Positions 26,924-35,199 of a stretch of DNA of 64,000 nucleotides are shown one piece after another. This DNA comes from a bacterium 210917-DFI.7.65. Its GTDB lineage: Bacteria; Bacillota; Clostridia; Oscillospirales; Oscillospiraceae. The stretch spans positions 62,001 through 126,000 of the forward strand of contig JAJCJJ010000007.1 of NCBI GenBank assembly GCA_020555865.1. The letters run 5' to 3'. Numbering within the stretch: position 1 is the stretch's first letter; the number at the start of each line of letters is the position of its first letter. Both the position numbers and the translations under genes were made by a program. Under the pieces are notes generated by a model. It was not told where the DNA came from, did not search any database, and saw only the letters and a list, made by a program, of their open reading frames with translations.

Positions 26924-27463
26924 GTGCTGGCACATCTGTTGCTGCTGCTGCCGATGGGACAGGACCGGGAGCGGGTCTGGTTTTTGTATCAAAAGCTGAA
27001 AGAAAAGCTGATGTATGCTGCACTGCAGCTTCTACAGCAGCGCGATTTGGCGGAGAATGCGGTGGAAGACGCCTTTTTGTATCTGATTCACCATTTCCAT
27101 GAGCTGGACACGGAGGACGATCAGCGTGTTGCGGCCTATTTATACCAGTGTGTGCGTCACTATGCGCTGCAGGAGCTGCGCCGCCAAAAATGGGAAGGAA
27201 GCGCGTTGGAAGATGAGACGGAGGACGGCATGATCGGATTGGAAGACCGCATGATCGACATGCAGCGGTGCGCGGCGGTCAAAGCGGCGCTGAAAGCGCT
27301 GCCGGACCGATATCGTTTGATGTTGGAATACCGGTTTTACAATGAGTGGACCGTGCGGCAGATTGCCGAGGCGACGGGCCTGACGGAAGGAGCCGTGTAT
27401 AAACGGCTGAAGCGGGCCGGCGAGGCGCTGGCGCAGCGGCTGAAGGAGGCGGGAGAATTTTGA
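26924..27463 (+). CDS. ECF-type sigma-70 family RNA polymerase sigma factor
   Basis: 179 aa. Region 2 is around LLQQRDLAENAVEDAFLYLIHHF and RVAAYLYQCVRHYALQELRR. Region 4 is LPDRYRLMLEYRFYNEWTV followed by IAEATGLTEGAVYKRLKRA, a clear helix-turn-helix. There is no region 1 or 3, as in ECF factors. The start is GTG at 26924 after GGGGGG. It overlaps the next gene by 4 bp. It probably directs polymerase to stress or surface genes; targets are not known. Confidence 0.9.
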   Translation: MLAHLLLLLPMGQDRERVWFLYQKLKEKLMYAALQLLQQRDLAENAVEDAFLYLIHHFHELDTEDDQRVAAYLYQCVRHYALQELRRQKWEGSALEDETEDGMIGLEDRMIDMQRCAAVKAALKALPDRYRLMLEYRFYNEWTVRQIAEATGLTEGAVYKRLKRAGEALAQRLKEAGEF

Positions 27464-28188
27464 ACGAACAGCAGATTTCGCTTTATCAGGCCATTGGCCA
27501 ATCGCTGGGGGAACTGTGTGAAGAGGAACTGAATGCAGTACCACCCCGGGCGCAGCTGCACCGCATTTGCGGGAGCCTTTCCGGACTGGACCGCCGGATC
27601 CGCTCCGCCCTGCGGCAGCAGCGGGCAGAGCGGGAGCGCAGGGCGTTCCGGCCCCGGCAGGTATCCTGGAAAGGGGCAAAACGCGCGGCTCTGCTGGCGG
27701 CGGTGCTGATGGCATTGTTTTTGGGTCTGCTCACGGTTTCGGCGGACATGCGGGCGTTTTTGAAACGCACCATTGCCATTTGGACGGGGCCGAACGTGGA
27801 TATTCGCTATGAGGTGGACGGCCATAAACTGACGGAACTGCCGGAAGGCTATGCACCGCATTATATTCCTGAGGGATTTTCTTATAACGAAAATAATTCC
27901 TTTGCCATGGGGAATGAAACCATTTTTGACTATGAAAATAAAGAGGGGCATTTTATTCAGATTACAATCCGCATTGCGGAAAATGCCTCTTTGACCAGCA
28001 TGGATACGGAGCATACGAATTTTAAGAAAATTGATTATGGCGAAGGCGGCGCCTATCTCGGCACCTTTGAGGACGGAGACGGCTACACAATGTATTGGTT
28101 TGCCGACGGCATCGAGCACGAATTGTATATCAGCGCTGCTTTGAAAGAGGATGAAGTGTTCAAAATTGCGGACGGCATTTATTCCTAA
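27460..28188 (+). CDS. Membrane-anchored anti-sigma-like protein (DUF4367-type)
   Basis: 242 aa. A cytoplasmic N-terminal region (1-65), one membrane helix (about 72-90, ALLAAVLMALFLGLLTVS) and an extracellular domain with LPEGYAPHYIPEGFSY and a terminal EHELYISAALKEDEVFKIAD, like DUF4367. It begins with TTG overlapping the sigma stop, so the two are coupled; the arrangement is that of an anti-sigma factor holding its sigma partner at the membrane. It lacks an obvious zinc HxxxCxxC anti-sigma motif. Confidence 0.75.
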   Translation: MNEQQISLYQAIGQSLGELCEEELNAVPPRAQLHRICGSLSGLDRRIRSALRQQRAERERRAFRPRQVSWKGAKRAALLAAVLMALFLGLLTVSADMRAFLKRTIAIWTGPNVDIRYEVDGHKLTELPEGYAPHYIPEGFSYNENNSFAMGNETIFDYENKEGHFIQITIRIAENASLTSMDTEHTNFKKIDYGEGGAYLGTFEDGDGYTMYWFADGIEHELYISAALKEDEVFKIADGIYS

Positions 28189-28199
28189 AAAGAAAACAA

Positions 28200-28240
28200 G
28201 ACACCCGGCAGTCCACTGTTTGGCTGTCGGGTGTTTTTGC
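28200..28240 (+). terminator. Terminator after the anti-sigma gene
   Basis: ACACCCGGCAG and CTGTCGGGTGT stem followed by TTTTT. Confidence 0.85.
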
Positions 28241-28250
28241 ACAATTTTAT

Positions 28251-28338
28251 CCGGTTTGCATTGTGCAAACGTCCAAAGAATAGAAAAACGAAAAAATTTT
28301 CCAAAAAATCTGTCCAAAAACTCGGTCGAAAACACTTT
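28251..28338 (+). promoter_or_regulatory. Palindrome and 13-bp direct repeats upstream of a secreted-protein gene
   Basis: GTTTGCA-TTG-TGCAAAC is a perfect palindrome at 28251-28267. Three copies of TCCAAAAAATCTG / TCCAAAAACTCGG / TCGAAAACACTTT begin at 28300, 28313 and 28326, exactly 13 bp apart. This looks like a regulator-binding array; no clear sigma-A -35 is present. Confidence 0.4.
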
Positions 28339-28424
28339 ATAAATAGAAGGTTCGATAGAAGGGAGGGCAGAGCATCATTCATCCGCAAAAGAAAACGGAA
28401 CGAAAGAAAAGGAGAGATATTCCA

Positions 28425-28832
28425 ATGAACAACACACGAAGACCCCTGCCCCGCGCGTTGGCTCTGGCCATGGCAATTGCCATGGCGCTGACCCTTTCGG
28501 TCAGCGCATTCGCATCTGATTCACAGGCCTGGAATGTTGGTACTACAAAAGTGTCTGGGTCAGTCTCTTATGCAAAGCAAGTATACAATGCGACAGTTAC
28601 AGGACCAGTGGGAACAACAAAAACTGAATTGAGTATGACGCTGTATGAAAAAGGTATTTTCGGTTATACAGAAGTAGACTCTGCCAGCGCTACTGCGAAT
28701 GACCGTACTTGTGCAAAAAGCGTTAGTTATGCAATCAAGAGTGGTAAGAGCTACAAGCTGACGGTGACGGGGAAAGCCTATGTGGATGGAAAATGGGATA
28801 CCGTTACCAAAAACTTCACGGCGTCGTTCTAA
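28425..28832 (+). CDS. Small secreted protein, unknown
   Basis: 135 aa. Signal peptide with ALALAMAIAMALTLSVSAFA; cleavage is expected near residue 30. The mature part is beta-rich (GTTKVSGSVSYAKQVYNATV, KSYKLTVTGKAYVDGKWD) and contains a single Cys. No family recognised. The ATG follows AAAAGGAGAG. The promoter region has repeats unlike nearby genes, so it may be a target of the upstream sigma factor. Confidence 0.75.
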   Translation: MNNTRRPLPRALALAMAIAMALTLSVSAFASDSQAWNVGTTKVSGSVSYAKQVYNATVTGPVGTTKTELSMTLYEKGIFGYTEVDSASATANDRTCAKSVSYAIKSGKSYKLTVTGKAYVDGKWDTVTKNFTASF

Positions 28833-28940
28833 TGGCCGGAGCCGAAGAAAGAAGGTAACACTGAAAAAATTGCGCAAAGATCCTTCCCCTGCATATATGC
28901 AACCAGAAAATAATTGCAAAAAGTTTGAAGGAGGATTATC

Positions 28941-29885
28941 ATGAAAATGACAAAGAAACTATTGTCCGTTGTGTTGGCCATCGCCATGAGTGCGAGTTTG
29001 ATGGTTCCGGTGTTTGCATCTCCTCTATCTGAGTCAGAGGGGGGTGAAAAAACGGGGTATGTGGTTAATGAATATGAGTACATTAAGGCGTTGGAAACGG
29101 CAACCACTGAGAAATTGCAGTCTATCAATTACACGAAAGAAGAAGCAAGCCGAGAAGTACAGGCTTTTGAAAAAGCATTTGATGAACGTGCGCGCTTAAG
29201 CGATAAGGAATTGGAAGGATTAGGTTATAATGCGGAAGCGATTGAAATCATGCACAAGTATGCAGAAGGAAAAACGCTTACGGATGCAGAATATCGAGCA
29301 GCAACAGCTGAATTAACGACATATAAAATTGCATTGGGGAATTGTGGGACAAAAGCTGCAAGATTTTTTTATGAGTGGGAATGGTCGCAATGTCCGGTAA
29401 TTACACTGAAAGATTCTGTTGCAGTGAGATGGATGGCCTATGATTCCCAAGGAAAAGATTTTAATGTTTTGGTTACTACGGTTCCGCAAGGAACGGTTGA
29501 TTACTATAATGGCTCTAAAGCGTATTATACTGGACAGAGAGTGACATTGGAAGGGGGGTTGGATTTTAATTCAGTAAATGCCCAGTTCCCGATGATGAAA
29601 ACATATACAACTCCGGCTGGTGTCAATGTGCAAACATATGCCAAAAAGGGTAAGTTGATTATTAATGTGAAAGTGGATCAGAGCGTGAGTACAAATATTA
29701 ATTATATATTGGTAGCTGCGATGTATGGACATACAACAGCCGGGATTGGCGCACCGTCTATTAGTCTTTCTGCGCCACCGCCAGCGATTTCGATTTCTTT
29801 TAGTGCAAATATGAAGGTTAATCAGATGGGAGCTTACAAAGCTAAAATCCGCAATAATTCAACGATTGAGAAATTGCCAATCTAA
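28941..29885 (+). CDS. Secreted protein, unknown, AT-rich
   Basis: 314 aa. A signal peptide (KKLLSVVLAIAMSASLMVPVFA) is followed by a charged helical part (residues 30-110: ALETATTEKLQSINYTKEEA, SDKELEGLGYNAEAIEIMHK) and a beta-rich C-terminal part. Base composition is clearly lower in GC than the flanking genes, suggesting later acquisition. No known family, catalytic motif or wall anchor is seen. The ATG follows GAAGGAGG. Confidence 0.75.
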   Translation: MKMTKKLLSVVLAIAMSASLMVPVFASPLSESEGGEKTGYVVNEYEYIKALETATTEKLQSINYTKEEASREVQAFEKAFDERARLSDKELEGLGYNAEAIEIMHKYAEGKTLTDAEYRAATAELTTYKIALGNCGTKAARFFYEWEWSQCPVITLKDSVAVRWMAYDSQGKDFNVLVTTVPQGTVDYYNGSKAYYTGQRVTLEGGLDFNSVNAQFPMMKTYTTPAGVNVQTYAKKGKLIINVKVDQSVSTNINYILVAAMYGHTTAGIGAPSISLSAPPPAISISFSANMKVNQMGAYKAKIRNNSTIEKLPI

Positions 29886-29903
29886 AAATAAGGAGAATGG
29901 GAT

Positions 29904-30257
29904 ATGGATCAAAAGAAACCGAAACCTGTATGCAGTGGATTATGCGCGCAGACATTGTGTGGTGTTGCGCTTGCACTTGTGATCGGGAGGTTCACCAACT
30001 TTTTCCCATTCTGGTTACTGATTCCGGATCTGACGCTGTGCACGATTTTATACGCTATGACTGTGACTTGCGCCGCGGTTGCTTTGTGTGTCAGTGCTGC
30101 GGCCAATGAACTGAACCGCCGGATGCAGCGTGAGCTGGACAGCATTCGCGAGGAATTGCGGCAGGCGGGCGAGGTGCAGCGGCCGGGGAAAGAGGAGGAA
30201 TCCAATGAAAGCTCCGAAGAAGGCAGCGCACGAAATACGCAGGCAGAACAGGCATAA
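29904..30257 (+). CDS. Small membrane protein, unknown
   Basis: 117 aa. Two hydrophobic segments (LCGVALALVIGRFTNFFPFW, LILTCTILYA-like region) followed by a charged helical tail with ELNRRMQRELDSIREELRQ that could form a coiled coil. It follows the AT-rich secreted gene by 18 bp and shares its direction. The ATG follows AAGGAG. No function can be assigned. Confidence 0.6.
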   Translation: MDQKKPKPVCSGLCAQTLCGVALALVIGRFTNFFPFWLLIPDLTLCTILYAMTVTCAAVALCVSAAANELNRRMQRELDSIREELRQAGEVQRPGKEEESNESSEEGSARNTQAEQA

Positions 30258-30339
30258 AAGGTGAGATCAAAACGGTATTGATGCAGAACATGCAGCCGGC
30301 GGGCGCAGCGCTCGGAGAAGGAAGAAAGGGAACGGCCTT

Positions 30340-30903
30340 ATGCAAACAAAAGTGAAACGGTCCACGGTGATTGCAGTCAGCGTTTTGCTGTGCGGTGCTG
30401 TTTTGGCGCTGTGGGTTTGGAATGTGCAGATGTGGAAAGGTCAGCGCATGCTTTCGGAAGCCTGCAGTGCAGCGCGCGTGTTTGTATACGATCATTTGGA
30501 GGAGTGTGGCCAAGCGTTTGCCAATTATGCCGCCACCGGAGACGGCAGTTATCTGGATCAGGCCCAGCAGGCCGCTGCGAAAACGGCGGCGGCCTGCTAT
30601 GCGTGGGGAGAAACGTATCCCTATCGAGCCGATTATGATACGGCGGATGAGGCGATTCAGGAATGGGGAATCCAGTTCCTGGTCAAAACGGAGGAATATA
30701 TGGAGGGATTGGACAAAACCGACCTTTCTGCCGAAGAGCAGACCGTGTTGGATGCACTGGCCGGGGTCTTTCAGGCAGACGATGCGGGCCGGATCACGTT
30801 TATGTCGCTCTTTTGGAATGCCTCTCACTCAAACCTGGTCGATGGTTCCGTGTGGCCTTATCTGACCTATGATGAGGGCATTTTACAGCGCCCAGATTTT
30901 TAA
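30340..30903 (+). CDS. Membrane-anchored extracytoplasmic protein, unknown
   Basis: 187 aa. One N-terminal membrane helix (residues 9-27, VIAVSVLLCGAVLALWVW) then a helical domain rich in Ala, Glu and aromatic residues, with ACSAARVFVYDHLEECG and AAAKTAAACYAWGETYPY. It resembles the sensing part of single-pass receptors but has no output domain. It is 82 bp after the previous gene, same strand. Confidence 0.6.
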   Translation: MQTKVKRSTVIAVSVLLCGAVLALWVWNVQMWKGQRMLSEACSAARVFVYDHLEECGQAFANYAATGDGSYLDQAQQAAAKTAAACYAWGETYPYRADYDTADEAIQEWGIQFLVKTEEYMEGLDKTDLSAEEQTVLDALAGVFQADDAGRITFMSLFWNASHSNLVDGSVWPYLTYDEGILQRPDF

Positions 30904-30921
30904 AGCCAGTTGTGATCCCGG

Positions 30922-30986
30922 TTCGATTTCTCAGGGAAAGGAACCGTGCCTTTTACAGGAATGATCTTATACTGGAAAGGAGCGGT
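30922..30986 (+). repeat. Leader repeat copy 1 (degenerate)
   Basis: Contains GCCTTTTACAGGAATGATCT then TATACTGGAAAGGAGCGG, nearly the same as 31471-31529. It may be a duplicated promoter plus ribosome-binding site. The reading frame after it stops within about ten codons. Confidence 0.55.
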
Positions 30987-31103
30987 ACATTGTATTGCGC
31001 TGGGCAAGTCTGTTTTGATTGAAAGGTATGAATTGCGGACAGCTTATGTGAAGAAATCGGTTTCTATTGCGCACAATACACGCTGGTATAAGGAGTGGAT
31101 TCT

Positions 31104-31346
31104 ATGAACATGACTTGTCCGTATTGCGGCCAGCCGATGGAAAAAGGGTTTGTTATGACGAATCTGCGGTATTCGATTTTTTGGCTGCCGGAAACGGCGG
31201 ACAAGGTCCCGCTCATTATTGATCGGGACGGAGTGGAAATAGAGCAGAAGGGAGTGATTCTTGCAGATCGCGGGCACGTTTTCAAAAAAACGCACCCATG
31301 GAACATGATTGCAACAGCGAAAGAGATGTATGTCTGTAGGGATTGA
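31104..31346 (+). CDS. Zinc-ribbon small protein (DUF6487-like)
   Basis: 80 aa. Begins MTCPYCGQPMEKGFV, a Cys-x2-Cys knuckle, with a further Cys near the C-terminus (MYVCRD). The middle is WLPETADKVPLIIDRDGVEI, as in DUF6487 proteins. The ATG at 31104 lies eight bases after AAGGAG; the upstream GTG at 31095 overlaps that site. Function is unknown. Confidence 0.7.
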   Translation: MNMTCPYCGQPMEKGFVMTNLRYSIFWLPETADKVPLIIDRDGVEIEQKGVILADRGHVFKKTHPWNMIATAKEMYVCRD

Positions 31347-31470
31347 ATATAAAGGCATTATAAATATGTAATCATGCAGCGGATAAGGTGGGCGGAGTTT
31401 TTCTGCCTGCCTTTCTTCATATTTTCAACAGATGCTTTTTGGGAATCATAAGCGATTCCCGGAACCCCTT

Positions 31471-31646
31471 GCCTTTTGCGGGAATGATCTTATGCTGGAT
31501 CCAGAACGGTGCTGGAAAGGAGCGGGACCATGTATTCGGAAAATGGCCCCAAAAAGCCGTGCTGGCGCTCGGTCCCGCCATTGGCTCTGTTTTGTGCGGG
31601 CCGCTGGTGGCGAGGTGGACGCTGCGCCGGTTGGGGAAAAAGTGAA
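31471..31646 (+). other. Leader repeat copy 2 and a small frameshifted or slippery-site ORF
   Basis: A TTGCCT / TATGCT promoter-like pair (16-bp spacer) and GGAAAGGAGCGG precede ATG at 31530. The zero frame gives an unconvincing 39-residue peptide, while the -1 frame from the CCCCAAAAAG stretch reads AVLALGPAIGSVLCGPLVAR and ends RLGKK, a plausible membrane peptide. A terminator follows directly. It could be a small gene with an indel or with programmed -1 frameshifting. The 446-bp gap 31347-31792 holds nothing else besides the terminator and next promoter. Confidence 0.35.
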
Positions 31647-31669
31647 TAAGGACATATGCGCCTGTTTCC

Positions 31670-31709
31670 GCGCGGCGGCCGGGATGTTCCGGACCGCCGC
31701 GCTTTCTTT
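31670..31709 (+). terminator. Terminator after the small ORF
   Basis: GCGCGGCGGCC and GGACCGCCGCGC stem followed by TTTCTTT. Confidence 0.75.
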
Positions 31710-31720
31710 GCCGCCGCGCA

Positions 31721-31749
31721 TTGCGCCGCCCGGTGAGACGTGGTATAAT
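31721..31749 (+). promoter_or_regulatory. Promoter of the aminotransferase operon
   Basis: TTGCGC (31721-31726), 17-bp spacer, TATAAT (31744-31749). Confidence 0.7.
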
Positions 31750-31792
31750 GACACCATATATATTTATAGAGAAAAAGGACTGTTTCAACCAT

Positions 31793-32974
31793 ATGATCGA
31801 CTACAAACGAGCGCTGACGCCGGAGATTCAGGCGGTGCCGGAATCCAGCATCAAGGAATTCTTCGATATTATCAACGAAATGCCAGAGGCCATTTCCCTG
31901 GGGTTGGGCGAGCCGGATTTTGTCACGCCGGAGCACATTCGGAAAGCAGGAGCCGCCTCTTTGCTGGAAGGGCATACAAAATATACGCAGAATCCCGGAC
32001 TGCCAGCGCTGCGCGAAGCGATTGGGAGCTATCTTGCCGAGCGCTTTGCTCTGCACTACGACGCGGCAGATGAGATCCTCGTCACCGTGGGCGGCAGCGA
32101 GGCCATTGATTTGGCCATCCGCTGCCTGGTGGGACCGGGGGACGAGGTGCTGGTGCCCTCGCCCACGTTTGTGTGCTACGGGCCGCTGGCCACGGTCTGC
32201 GGCGGTGTGGTGAAGGAACTGGTGACGACGGAGAAAACCGGCTTCCGTGTGACGGCGCAGCAGATCGCTGCAGCGCTGACCGAGCGCACCAAGCTGCTGG
32301 TGCTCCCATATCCCAGCAACCCTACCGGCGCGATTCTGGAAGAAAGCGACTTGCGGGCCATTGCCGATGTGCTCCGGGGCACCAATGTGATCGTGCTGTG
32401 CGATGAGATTTACGGCGAGCTGACCTATGGCCGGCGCCACTGTTCCTTTGCCTCCCAGGAGGATATGCGGGAGCGCACATTGGTGGTGGGCGGCTTTTCG
32501 AAGGCTTTTGCTATGACCGGCTGGCGCATGGGATATTTGTGCGGCCCAAGGGAACTGGTGAAGCCTGCGGCGGCGCTGCATGGCTATGGCATTATGTCTG
32601 CTCCCACCGTGACCCAGCATGCGGCGATTGAGGCCATGCACAACGGCATGGAGGATATTGAGACCATGCGCATGGAATATGATGCGCGGCGCGCGCTTCT
32701 GGTGCGCGGCCTGCAGGAGATGGGGCTGCGGTGCAGCGAGCCGCAGGGGGCGTTTTACTGCTTTCCCTATATCGGAGAGTTCGGATGTTCCGATGTGGAG
32801 TTCTGCCGGGCGCTGCTGCTGGAGGAGCAGGTAGCGATCATTCCCGGCAGCGCTTTTGGACCTGGCGGCGCGGGTTATGCCCGTATATGCTATGCTGCTG
32901 AGCATGCAAAAATCGAGGAGGCCCTGCGCCGTATGGCACGCTTCCTCGCGCGGCTGCGCACCGAAAGGGAGTGA
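31793..32974 (+). CDS. Pyridoxal-phosphate aminotransferase, class I/II
   Basis: 393 aa. PLP fold type I: LGLGEPDFVTPEHI, YTQNPGLPALREAI, VTVGGSEAIDLAIRC, LPYPSNPTGAIL and the Schiff-base lysine in GGFSKAFAMTGWRMGY. It resembles PatA/AspC-type enzymes acting on aromatic or aspartate-like amino acids; exact substrate not readable. The ATG at 31793 follows a weak GGA; an earlier in-frame ATG at 31721 coincides with the -35 element and is excluded. DUF1015 overlaps its stop. Confidence 0.9.
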   Translation: MIDYKRALTPEIQAVPESSIKEFFDIINEMPEAISLGLGEPDFVTPEHIRKAGAASLLEGHTKYTQNPGLPALREAIGSYLAERFALHYDAADEILVTVGGSEAIDLAIRCLVGPGDEVLVPSPTFVCYGPLATVCGGVVKELVTTEKTGFRVTAQQIAAALTERTKLLVLPYPSNPTGAILEESDLRAIADVLRGTNVIVLCDEIYGELTYGRRHCSFASQEDMRERTLVVGGFSKAFAMTGWRMGYLCGPRELVKPAAALHGYGIMSAPTVTQHAAIEAMHNGMEDIETMRMEYDARRALLVRGLQEMGLRCSEPQGAFYCFPYIGEFGCSDVEFCRALLLEEQVAIIPGSAFGPGGAGYARICYAAEHAKIEEALRRMARFLARLRTERE

Positions 32975-34215
32975 AAAGTGTGGAAAGATTTGCCCATCTC
33001 GGCCTTGCCCCAGCGGATATTCTGCTGCCGAACTGTAATTTGTCCAAGTGGAGCGTGATCGCCTGCGATCAGTTCACGGCGCAGCCGGATTACTGGCGGC
33101 GGGTGGAGGAGCGAGTGGGAGACAGCCCCTCATCTCTGCGTCTTATTTTACCGGAGGCGCGGCTACATGGCGATAATGAAACTGCCGGCGCGGAAAGGAT
33201 TCATGCCGCGATGCAGCGCTATTTGGAACAAAATTTGTTTTATGCCTGTCCGGATTCCATGGTTTGTGTGGAGCGCGCGGTCAGCGGCGGTGTGCGCCAC
33301 GGGCTGGTATGCCGGATCGATTTGGAAGAATATGATTATCACCCGGGATGCCGCGCACTGATCCGGGCCACGGAGCGCACGGTGCTGGAGCGCATCCCGC
33401 CCCGGGTGAAGGTTCGCCGCGGCGCACCGCTGGAGCTGCCTCATACCATGATTTTGGTGGATGATGGCGCGCGGCCTCTGTTTTCGCGCCTGACAGCGCG
33501 CCGGGAGCAGATGGAAAAACTCTATGGCTTTTCTTTGATGGAGGGCGGCGGCCGCATCGATGGATGGCGGGTCGATGCGGAAACTATGAAAGGTCTGGCA
33601 GAGGATTTGGCTTTTTTGCGCCGGGACACTGAGATGCTCTTTGCTGTGGGGGACGGCAACCATTCACTGGCTGCGGCCAAAGCGATTTACGAGGAAGAGA
33701 AGGCGCGCAGGCCCCGGGAGGAATGGCTGTCGCTTCCTTCGCGCTGGGCTTTGGCGGAAGTGGTCAGCCTGAACGATACCGGCGTGCAGTTTCTGCCGAT
33801 TCACCGTATTGTGTTCGGCGTAGATGGCGAAGCGCTGCTGGCGGAGTTGCAGGCGGCGCTGCCCGATCGAGAAGACGGCGCAAGCAAAAACGCATCCATC
33901 CAGTGGCTCTGCCGGGGGCGGTGCGGTACGCTGAACGTGGCGCTTCCCGATGACGTGCTGCCGGTGGAATGGCTTCAGGAGAGTTTGGATCAGTATGTTG
34001 CCCGGCATGGCGGCAGTATGGACTATATTCACGATCCCGGTGCGGTGGAAGAGCTGAGCCTGCAGACGCGGGCCATTGGCTTTTTGCTGCCGCCTTTTCC
34101 CCGTGCGGCGCTCTTTCCCTATGTGAAACGCCGCGGCGCGCTGCCGCGTAAGACCTTTTCCATCGGCTGCAGCCGGGATAAACGCTATTATCTTGAAGCG
34201 CGGGCGCTGTTTTGA
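32971..34215 (+). CDS. DUF1015 family protein
   Basis: 414 aa. Matches the DUF1015 pattern: DQFTAQPDYWRRVEERVG near the N-terminus, FAVGDGNHSLAAAKA in the middle and DYIHDPGAVEELS near the end. The family is of unknown function, and the GDGNHS motif is its most conserved part. It starts with GTG overlapping the aminotransferase stop (GTGA), or GTG at 32980; this pairing with an aminotransferase is frequent in Clostridia. ispE follows closely. Confidence 0.88.
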   Translation: MKSVERFAHLGLAPADILLPNCNLSKWSVIACDQFTAQPDYWRRVEERVGDSPSSLRLILPEARLHGDNETAGAERIHAAMQRYLEQNLFYACPDSMVCVERAVSGGVRHGLVCRIDLEEYDYHPGCRALIRATERTVLERIPPRVKVRRGAPLELPHTMILVDDGARPLFSRLTARREQMEKLYGFSLMEGGGRIDGWRVDAETMKGLAEDLAFLRRDTEMLFAVGDGNHSLAAAKAIYEEEKARRPREEWLSLPSRWALAEVVSLNDTGVQFLPIHRIVFGVDGEALLAELQAALPDREDGASKNASIQWLCRGRCGTLNVALPDDVLPVEWLQESLDQYVARHGGSMDYIHDPGAVEELSLQTRAIGFLLPPFPRAALFPYVKRRGALPRKTFSIGCSRDKRYYLEARALF

Positions 34216-34234
34216 GCGCCGCGGAGGAACGAAC

Positions 34235-35113
34235 ATGAAAGAAATTACGCTCGACGCCTATGGAAAACTAAATTTGACGCTGGATATTCTGGGCCGCCGG
34301 CCGGATGGATATCACGATCTGCGCATGGTGATGCAGAGCGTTTCCCTGTGCGACCGCGTGACGATCCGCGAGACGGAAAACGGACAGATTGCGCTGCGCA
34401 CCAGCGCGTCCTATTTGCCGTGCGACCGGGGCAATTTGGCCTATCGCGCCGCGGAGGCGTTTTTTGCCGCGGTAGATGTGGCCAATCCCGGTGTGGCACT
34501 GTATGTTGAAAAGCGTATCCCTGTGTGCGCCGGAATGGCGGGCGGCAGCGCCGACGCGGCGGCGGTGCTGCGGGGCCTGCGGCGGATGTATGCGCCGCAG
34601 CTCTCCGTGGAAGAGCTGTGCCGGATCGGCGAGCGTGTGGGCAGCGATGTGCCCTACTGTGTTTTCGGCGGAACGGCACTGGCCGAGGGGCGCGGCGAGA
34701 TTTTGACGCGCCTTGCGCCGATACCGGAATGCTGGGCTGTACTGTGCAAGCCGGATTTTCCCATTTCCACACCGGAGCTGTTCGGCTGTGTGGACGCCAA
34801 AAAGCTGACCAGTCACCCGGATACCCCGGGCATGTGCGAGAGCTTGGAGCGGGGTGACCTGAACGGGGTTTTGCGGCGTGTGTACAATGTGTTTGAGGCG
34901 GTGCTGCCGGAAAAATACAGCGAAGTGTTTGTGATTAAAGATAAGCTGTTGGATCTGGGCGCCCTCAGCACCTGCATGACCGGCTCCGGCCCCACGGTCT
35001 TTGGATTGTTTGACAATGCGGCAGGTGCTGCGCAGACGGCGGAGCGGTTGCGGAGAGAATATCCTCAGACATTTTGTGCCGCCATGGTGAATCTGGGCGA
35101 ACAATTTTTGTAA
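34235..35113 (+). CDS. ispE: 4-diphosphocytidyl-2-C-methyl-D-erythritol kinase
   Basis: 292 aa. GHMP kinase of the MEP isoprenoid pathway. N-terminal DAYGKLNLTLDILGRRPDGY, ATP loop PVCAGMAGGSADAAAVLRG, and a C-terminal CMTGSGPTVFGLF. It phosphorylates CDP-methylerythritol. The ATG at 34235 follows GGAGG and lies 19 bp after DUF1015. A terminator-like hairpin after it overlaps the spoIIR promoter region. Confidence 0.95.
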   Translation: MKEITLDAYGKLNLTLDILGRRPDGYHDLRMVMQSVSLCDRVTIRETENGQIALRTSASYLPCDRGNLAYRAAEAFFAAVDVANPGVALYVEKRIPVCAGMAGGSADAAAVLRGLRRMYAPQLSVEELCRIGERVGSDVPYCVFGGTALAEGRGEILTRLAPIPECWAVLCKPDFPISTPELFGCVDAKKLTSHPDTPGMCESLERGDLNGVLRRVYNVFEAVLPEKYSEVFVIKDKLLDLGALSTCMTGSGPTVFGLFDNAAGAAQTAERLRREYPQTFCAAMVNLGEQFL

Positions 35114-35127
35114 AAAGCGGATAAATT

Positions 35128-35156
35128 GTATAAAATTGATTAACACCGTCCACAAT
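35128..35156 (+). promoter_or_regulatory. Sigma-F-type promoter of spoIIR
   Basis: GTATA (35128-35132), 15-bp spacer, GTCCACAAT (35148-35156), close to the sigma-F/G consensus GYATA-N15-GGNNANANT (one mismatch). It lies in the right place, before a gene that sigma-F controls in Bacillus. Confidence 0.6.
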
Positions 35157-35198
35157 GGAGTTGCTTTTGAAAAAACTCTACATAGGACGGTGTTTTTC
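35141..35198 (+). terminator. ispE terminator / attenuator before spoIIR
   Basis: AACACCGTCC (35142-35151) pairs with GGACGGTGTT (35184-35193), with an inner GGAGTT / AACTCT stem, followed by a T run that ends at the spoIIR start. Confidence 0.6.
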
Positions 35199-35199
35199 T

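Noticed and set aside
25278..27023. Long minus-strand ORF across the antiporter and sigma factor
   Set aside because: Gln/His-rich antisense translation crossing a terminator and promoter; no domain.
28833..28940. Separate gene between the two secreted-protein genes
   Set aside because: About 108 bp with a ribosome-binding site for the following gene only; no start or frame of its own.
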